A stretch of 10,380 nucleotides of DNA, taken from Burkholderiaceae bacterium (GTDB lineage: Bacteria; Pseudomonadota; Gammaproteobacteria; Burkholderiales; Burkholderiaceae). Below, piece by piece: positions 6,714 to 10,380 of the stretch (position 1 is its first letter; each line of letters begins with the position of its first letter). Made by a program: the position numbers and the translations under genes. The stretch covers positions 1-10,380 of the forward strand of contig JAKONL010000091.1 of the NCBI GenBank assembly GCA_022701965.1, in the 5' to 3' direction. A model generated the notes under the pieces. The model saw nothing but the letters and a program-made list of their open reading frames with translations. It ran no database searches and had not been told where the DNA came from.

Positions 6714-7279
6714 CGGGCGAGTCTATCGACGGTGTCGGCCCATTTTCCAGGCGGCAGTCCATCCAGCGTGTAGGGACCGATGGCGACGCGCACCAGCCGC
6801 AGTGTCGGATGCCCCACGGCGGCGGTCATGCGCCGCACCTGCCGGTTGCGGCCCTCCCGGATCGCCAGCTCGATCCAGCTCGTCGGGATGCTCTGGCGCG
6901 TGCGGATCGGCGGGTCGCGCTCCCAGATGTCCGGCGGCGGATCGAGCAGGCGGGCGCGCGCGGGACGGGTCGGTCCGTCGTTGAGCGACACGCCGTCGCG
7001 CAGGGCGGCCAGCGCCGCTTCGCCGGGAAGGCCTTCGACCTGTACCCAGTAGACCTTCTCCAGCTTGAAGCGCGGATCGGCGATGCGCGCCTGCAGCTTG
7101 CCGTCGTCGGTCAGCAGCAGCAGCCCTTCGCTGTCCGCATCGAGCCGCCCGGCGGCGCGGACGCCCGGCACGTCGACGAGGCCTTTCAGCCCTCGCCATC
7201 GACCTTCGTCTGTGAACTGGCTCAGCACGCCGTAGGGCTTGTTCAAGAGGATCAGACGGGACGCGGTGGGGGAGGGCAT
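6710..7279 (-). CDS. rluE: 23S rRNA pseudouridine synthase RluE (RsuA family)
   Basis: A 189-residue protein without an S4 domain, the compact RluE layout. Seen: [18 protein letters not shown] (9-26), the catalytic motif [16 protein letters not shown] (42-57) with nucleophile Asp47, [11 protein letters not shown] (75-85), GVSLNDGPT (96-104), [29 protein letters not shown] (123-151) and the final [13 protein letters not shown] (168-180). These match E. coli RluE closely in order and wording, more so than RluB, RluF or RsuA. RluE isomerises U2457 of 23S rRNA (E. coli numbering) to pseudouridine. ATG 7279 precedes the first strand by eight residues; the upstream ribosome site is weak. The TGA overlaps the M23 start (ATGA), and the upstream membrane-protein gene ends 48 bases before it on the same strand, so the three may be co-transcribed. 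Confidence 0.95.
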   Translation of the reverse strand: MPSPTASRLILLNKPYGVLSQFTDEGRWRGLKGLVDVPGVRAAGRLDADSEGLLLLTDDGKLQARIADPRFKLEKVYWVQVEGLPGEAALAALRDGVSLNDGPTRPARARLLDPPPDIWERDPPIRTRQSIPTSWIELAIREGRNRQVRRMTAAVGHPTLRLVRVAIGPYTLDGLPPGKWADTVDRLAR

Positions 7280-7327
7280 GGCACCGTCGAGCTTAGCGGC
7301 CGGCCTCGCAGCGACGGCGCACGAGCG

Positions 7328-7828
7328 TCACTCCAGCTTGCGGTCCTCGTCCTTCGCCTGCGCCATCGCCTCGGGCTCCAGCTCCTCGGCCGAGCGGTTG
7401 AGATGGATAAAGACGCCCCAGCCGACCAGCACCAGCCCGAGCGAGCAGAACAACGCCGAGGCGTAGAGCATCAGTTCCGGCGTCTCGCGCGACTTGAAGG
7501 TCGCGACCAGGGCCTCCACCGCGATGGCCACCGAGATCACGACCAGGAAGCGCGAGAGGAACCGCCGCACGCGCGTGGGCGCGCCGATGTGCGAGTCGCG
7601 GATCACCTCTTCCTCGGCGATGGTCTGCGAGATCTGCAGCGCCACCACCGCCGCGGCGAGCAGGCCGATCGCCTCGATCACGCCTTCGCCCGCCGTTGCG
7701 CCAGCATCTCCGGTGATCGCCGTCCAGCCGTTGTGGGCGGCGATCGCCATCAGCGCGACGCTGGCCGCCGCGAAGAGCAGGGCCATCAGGGCGTGGACGA
7801 CGGCATAGAGGCGGAGGAAGGGTTTCAT
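7328..7828 (-). CDS. Unknown four-helix membrane protein, 166 residues
   Basis: I do not recognise a named family. The chain has four likely membrane helices (about 8-30, 50-70, 93-110 and 118-141), a conserved-looking cytoplasmic segment EEEVIRDSHIGAPTRVRRFLSRF between helices 2 and 3, and a charged C-terminal tail rich in Glu, Lys and Asp (146-166). This looks like the small hypothetical integral membrane proteins common in Burkholderiales. ATG 7828 is taken as the start because it directly precedes the first helix (MKPFLRLYAVVHAL). The open frame continues to 7945, but that 39-residue extension is Pro/Arg-rich, would overlap the start of the divergent exporter gene, and looks non-coding. 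No good ribosome site precedes either start. It probably heads a leftward transcript with rluE and the M23 gene. Confidence 0.78.
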   Translation of the reverse strand: MKPFLRLYAVVHALMALLFAAASVALMAIAAHNGWTAITGDAGATAGEGVIEAIGLLAAAVVALQISQTIAEEEVIRDSHIGAPTRVRRFLSRFLVVISVAIAVEALVATFKSRETPELMLYASALFCSLGLVLVGWGVFIHLNRSAEELEPEAMAQAKDEDRKLE

Positions 7829-7931
7829 GAAGGGCAGTTCGGGAAGGGTGGGCGATTCTGGCGGTCGGGGCGGACGCCGGCTGTCGGCGATGGGCCCGAA
7901 GGGCGGCGCCCTGCGACGGCATACTTGCCGC
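7829..7931. promoter_or_regulatory. Divergent intergenic region between membrane-protein and LysE-type genes
   Basis: These 103 bases must hold promoters for both divergent genes. Two dyads are visible: AGGGC/GCCCT around 3 bases (7900-7912) and CGGCA/TGCCG around TACT (7917-7930), the latter ending just before the exporter ATG. No confident -35/-10 pair is visible at this GC content. The dyads may be operators or chance. Confidence 0.3.
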
Positions 7932-8558
7932 ATGGCGCTCTCCACCTACCTCCTCTATGCCGCGGCGGTCGCGCTGCTCGTCGCCACGCCGGGTCCGACC
8001 ATGCTGATGTGCATGACCAACGCCCTGAATCACGGTCCACGCCACGCGATGACGTCGGTGGCCGGTTCGGTCTCGGCCGTCCTGCTGGTCATGGTCCTGT
8101 CGGCGATGGGGCTCGGCGCGCTGCTGGCCACCTCCGAGGCGGCCTTCACGACCGCCAAGCTGGTCGGCGCGGCCTACCTGATCTGGCTGGGCATCAGGAC
8201 CTTCCGCAGCGAGGCGTCGGCGCTCGGGGCGTCAGGCGACGTCCCTGCGACGCCGCGGCGATCGTTCTACCTGCAGGGCCTGCTGGTCGGCGCCAGCAAC
8301 CCGAAAGCGGTGCTGTTCTTCGCCGCGTTCTTCCCGCAGTTCCTGAATCCGGCCGCGCCCATGGCGCCACAGTTCGCGATCCTCGCGCTGACCTTCATGG
8401 CTTTCGAGTTCGCGGTGCTGACGGCCTGCGCGCTGAGCGTCTCGCGGCTGGCGCCGCTGCTGCGCGAAAGCGGGCCGGTACGCTGGGTCAACCGAATCTG
8501 CGGAGGCCTGTTCGCGCTGATGGGCGGGTTGCTGCTGCTGACGCGGCGGAGCGCGTGA
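7932..8558 (+). CDS. LysE/RhtB-family amino-acid exporter
   Basis: A 208-residue membrane protein of the usual RhtB length with about six helices (about 5-25, 40-62, 72-90, 112-135, 147-170 and 185-204). Diagnostic segments are VATPGPTMLM (17-26) with the conserved Pro-Gly-Pro of helix 1, KLVGAAYLIWLGIRTFRS (76-93), GLLVGASNPKAVLFFAAFFPQF (116-137) with the Asn-Pro-Lys turn, and a Gly-rich last helix (GGLFALMGGLLLL). Family members export amino acids such as lysine, threonine, homoserine or leucine, or derivatives, across the inner membrane; the substrate cannot be assigned. The ATG at 7932 starts the first helix. The 35-codon in-frame extension upstream to 7827 is Gly/Arg-rich and rejected. 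No LysR-type regulator gene, a common partner, is adjacent; the divergent neighbour is a membrane protein. Confidence 0.92.
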   Translation: MALSTYLLYAAAVALLVATPGPTMLMCMTNALNHGPRHAMTSVAGSVSAVLLVMVLSAMGLGALLATSEAAFTTAKLVGAAYLIWLGIRTFRSEASALGASGDVPATPRRSFYLQGLLVGASNPKAVLFFAAFFPQFLNPAAPMAPQFAILALTFMAFEFAVLTACALSVSRLAPLLRESGPVRWVNRICGGLFALMGGLLLLTRRSA

Positions 8559-8615
8559 TTCACCCAGATCCGGACGTCGTGCGGCCGTGACCGAGGGGAC
8601 GCGTTGTCCGCCTGC

Positions 8616-9899
8616 TCACTGCAGCTTCGAGAGATCGACGGTCGCCGCCATGGCTCCGTAGCCCAGGTCGTTGGGGTGGAGGTGGTCCCCACTGTCATAC
8701 GCAGGGTTCATCGCCAACGGATCGGTCGCGCTCTGCATGGTCTTGTCGTAGTCCACTACACCATCGAGTTGCGTGTTGGTCCGAATCCAGTTGTTGACTG
8801 CCTGGCGTTTCGCTTCGCCAGCCACCGAGTAGTAACCCGCTCCCTTGTAGGGCAGCAGTGTCCCGACGAATACCTTGATGCCGCGAGCCTTGGCCTTCGC
8901 TACCGCCGTGTTGATCGAATTGATGATCTGGTCCGCGCTGACCGCTTGAGCCGGAACAAGCGCCTCCGAGAAGCCGATGTCGTTGATGCCCAGCAGGATG
9001 ATGGTGTGCGTGACGCCTTTGGTATTGAGAACGTCGCGTTCGAAACGGCCGTTGCCATTGGGCCCGGCGACATCGTTGAGCCAGCGGTTGCCCGAAATAC
9101 CGGAATTGACCACCGCCGTGCGTGCTGCTCCATTTGCCTTCAAACGGTCGTCGAGTTGATTCGGATAGCGTTTGGATGCATCCACCGTGGAATTGAATCC
9201 GTCGGTGATCGAATCACCGAAGGTCACGACGACGCGCGTCTTTTCGATGCTCGCCGTCTCCACGGCGGTGAGGCCGTAATAGGACTGCCGCGTACTGGTT
9301 GCGGTCACCGGAACCGACGGGGCTGAGAGTTGATTGCCCGCGCCGACATAGGCGGTCTGACGGCCCAGCGAATGCACGGTCGGCACGCTCGTCAGACTCG
9401 AAAAATAGCTGCTTATGGCGACATTGGACAACGGCGAAACCGACAGCGCCACGTCGTCGCTCGATACCTCCGTTCCGGGCGCCACCGTCACGGTATTCTG
9501 TCCTCCGAAAAGAACTGCGCGGTCGCTTGCGGTGTCGATACTCGATGCGCCGGTGCTGCGGGCAATTCGCACGCCCGAAAAGGTAATTGGCGCTTTGCCG
9601 AAAAGATTCGAGAGCTTCACCCGAAGTGAATCACCGCCCAGCGAGAGACGCACCACCTGACGGACGGTCTCGTTGTTGAACGTGGCGGCGGCCACGGGAG
9701 TGGCAGTCAATGAACTCGTGCCATCCTGCATCGATGCGGTCCACGATGCGGAGAGCGGCAACGATCCAGACGCATTGCCGTCCGATCCGCCGCCACCCCC
9801 GCAGCCCCACAGGCCCGTCGCGAGAACAGTCGCGACAGTGAGGGTTTTGAACAGCGTTGCTCGACGAGAAAATTTTCCGTCCGACGTCGACTGGTTCAT
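8616..9899 (-). CDS. Secreted SGNH/GDSL-type hydrolase (XynE-like esterase), probable lipoprotein
   Basis: A 427-residue exported protein. Residues 1-33 form a signal with Arg-Arg (KFSRRATLFKTL) and an imperfect lipobox LWGC, so Cys33 may be lipid-modified; a Gly-rich stretch follows (34-38). Residues about 50-210 are a beta-rich domain (TVRQVVRLSLGG, LRVKLSNLFG) as found before the catalytic domain in XynE-like SGNH enzymes. The catalytic domain (about 220-427) has all blocks: VTFGDSITDG with Ser230, NSGISGNR (block II Gly), LGINDIG with Asn306, and DHLHPND with Asp405 and His408. It should hydrolyse an ester, possibly on an acylated polysaccharide, at the cell surface or in the periplasm. 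ATG 9899 has GGAG 7 bases ahead. Its DNA is AT-richer than the neighbours: I counted 33/60 GC at 9601-9660 against 40/60 at 4141-4200. Convergent with the LysE-type gene. Confidence 0.93.
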   Translation of the reverse strand: MNQSTSDGKFSRRATLFKTLTVATVLATGLWGCGGGGGSDGNASGSLPLSASWTASMQDGTSSLTATPVAAATFNNETVRQVVRLSLGGDSLRVKLSNLFGKAPITFSGVRIARSTGASSIDTASDRAVLFGGQNTVTVAPGTEVSSDDVALSVSPLSNVAISSYFSSLTSVPTVHSLGRQTAYVGAGNQLSAPSVPVTATSTRQSYYGLTAVETASIEKTRVVVTFGDSITDGFNSTVDASKRYPNQLDDRLKANGAARTAVVNSGISGNRWLNDVAGPNGNGRFERDVLNTKGVTHTIILLGINDIGFSEALVPAQAVSADQIINSINTAVAKAKARGIKVFVGTLLPYKGAGYYSVAGEAKRQAVNNWIRTNTQLDGVVDYDKTMQSATDPLAMNPAYDSGDHLHPNDLGYGAMAATVDLSKLQ

Positions 9900-9905
9900 C
9901 TTTGA

Positions 9906-9910
9906 CTCCG
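9906..9910 (-). promoter_or_regulatory. Ribosome binding site CGGAG of the SGNH hydrolase gene
   Basis: CGGAG on the - strand, with 6 bases to the ATG at 9899, supports that start codon. Confidence 0.6.
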
Positions 9911-9946
9911 TATGTGGTTTTACATCTCGGGTCGCAAAGGCGATGA

Positions 9947-9966
9947 CTCATGCTCAACGGCATGAG
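9947..9966 (-). promoter_or_regulatory. Perfect 7-bp hairpin upstream of the SGNH hydrolase gene
   Basis: CTCATGC (9947-9953) and GCATGAG (9960-9966) pair perfectly around a 6-base loop. It lies 48 to 67 bases ahead of the esterase ATG, where a leader structure or an operator would be expected. There is no T-run, so it is not an intrinsic terminator. The dyad is seen directly; any regulatory role is inferred. Confidence 0.4.
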
Positions 9967-10191
9967 GCAAACCAGCCACGGCCCGCATCATCCTAGGATT
10001 GGGCACACGGGTCGCTTATAGCGTTTTCCCCATCACGGCAATTTGCAATTCGCAGCGCTGCCTGCAGGCGTCGATTCGAGGGGCGGACTGGTCGGCCGGA
10101 TTCACCGCTCCCGGCCTGAATTGGGCGGTCAGCGTCCTTTCTTTCCCGGTTCTCGTCCTTGCACCGGGCCGGCGCAGGCAAATGCCGAAGA

Positions 10192-10380
10192 CTACTTGCC
10201 CCACCCGTCCCGCATTCCCGCCGCCCGGTTGAAGACGAGTGTTCCGCCCGCACCAGCGGCCTTCGCATCGATCACGAAGTAGCCGTGGCGCTCGAACTGG
10301 AATCCTGTGCGGCCCACCGCAGCGCCGGCCAGTGAAGGTTCCACATAGGCCGCGCATGTCTCCAGGCTTGCGTCGTTGAG
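10192..10380 (-). CDS. glnS: Glutaminyl-tRNA synthetase, C-terminal 62 residues (partial)
   Basis: The - strand frame is open from the window edge to a TAG at 10192-10194 and encodes 62 residues with no start in view. The pattern ETCAAYVEPSLA ... FQFERHGYFVID ... GTLVFNRAAGMRDGWGK matches the very end of bacterial GlnRS, where E-P-S-L, F-Q-F-E-R-x-G-Y-F and V-F-N-R...R-D-x-W-G-K close the distal beta-barrel of the tRNA anticodon-binding region. The full enzyme charges tRNA-Gln with glutamine in the cytoplasm. Residues 41-49 (AAGAGGTLV) are more Gly/Ala-rich than the usual charged linker, but length and frame are intact. No intrinsic terminator follows the stop. The rest of the gene lies beyond the right edge. 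Confidence 0.88.
   Translation of the reverse strand, partial: LNDASLETCAAYVEPSLAGAAVGRTGFQFERHGYFVIDAKAAGAGGTLVFNRAAGMRDGWGK

Larger units (their letters stand above)
9900..10191. other. Gene-free stretch between glnS and the SGNH hydrolase gene
   Basis: These 292 bases hold no open frame I believe; the short frames through it are out of phase with anything recognisable. It must carry the 3' end of glnS and the promoter of the esterase gene, both on the - strand. I see three stem-forming dyads: 9947-9966, 10094-10116 (GGCCGG/CCGGCC) and 10145-10168 (CCCGGT/ACCGGG). None has a T-run on the - strand side. A weak -10-like TATAAG (- strand, 10015-10020) with TTGCCG (10036-10041) at 15-base spacing is the best promoter candidate, and it is poor. 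The left half is AT-richer, like the esterase gene. Confidence 0.5.

Noticed and set aside
6260..8590. 776-residue + strand open frame across M23, rluE and the membrane protein gene
   Set aside because: The Arg/Pro/Gly-rich composition is typical of a GC-rich shadow. Three - strand genes with clear motifs occupy the same bases, and its right part overlaps the exporter gene in another frame.
8559..8615. Possible bidirectional terminator between the convergent exporter and esterase genes
   Set aside because: Only a 4-bp GGAC/GTCC dyad and a loose CGGAC/GTCCG pair are visible, without a T-run on either strand.
9993..10357. Several short frames on both strands near the right edge
   Set aside because: None has a recognisable pattern. 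The only frame with protein-like sequence is the partial glnS, which has no start inside the window.
1..10380. CRISPR array, tRNA, rRNA, insertion sequence, phage or toxin-antitoxin genes
   Set aside because: I looked for spaced repeats, cloverleaf-like patterns, transposase motifs and paired small genes and saw none.

Overview
The window reads as ordinary chromosomal DNA from a GC-rich betaproteobacterium. It is most like the Burkholderiales/Comamonadaceae (Variovorax or Acidovorax type). The grounds are the roughly 65-70% GC, the codon use, the fused LivM-LivG transporter protein, the style of the RluE and GlnRS sequences, and the dense mix of short housekeeping and accessory genes on both strands. 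I see no mobile element, CRISPR array, rRNA, tRNA or phage gene.

Region 1 (1-4553, + strand) is a branched-chain amino-acid-type (HAAT family) ABC importer operon: a periplasmic binding protein whose 5' end lies outside the window, the permease LivH, a natural fusion of the permease LivM with the ATPase LivG, and the second ATPase LivF. A canonical intrinsic terminator (878-913) sits between the binding-protein gene and livH, and probably lets the binding protein be made in excess over the membrane parts. A long bulged hairpin starts 3 bases after the livF stop. The four products form one importer: the binding protein delivers ligand to the LivH/LivM channel, and LivG/LivF power it. The true ligand cannot be read from sequence.

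Region 2 (4571-5669) holds a 71-residue protein of unknown function (- strand), a divergent DoxX-like four-helix membrane protein (+), and a convergent pyridoxamine-phosphate-oxidase-like flavin protein of the general stress 26 type (-).

Region 3 (5802-7828, - strand) runs leftwards: an unknown four-helix membrane protein, the 23S rRNA pseudouridine synthase RluE, and a secreted M23 (LytM-type) peptidoglycan endopeptidase. The last two overlap by ATGA, which implies translational coupling. A LysE/RhtB-type exporter (7932-8558, +) diverges from the membrane protein gene.

Region 4 (8616-10380, - strand) carries a secreted, probably lipid-anchored SGNH/GDSL hydrolase of the XynE-like type, with visibly lower GC than its neighbours. 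Upstream of it are 292 bases without a gene that contain hairpins. At the right edge is the last 62 residues of glutaminyl-tRNA synthetase (GlnS), which continues out of the window.

I did not find a convincing undescribed system. The items most worth a second look are the LivM-LivG fusion with its extra two-helix segment, the operon-internal terminator, the rluE/M23 coupling, the 71-residue orphan, and the compositionally distinct esterase.
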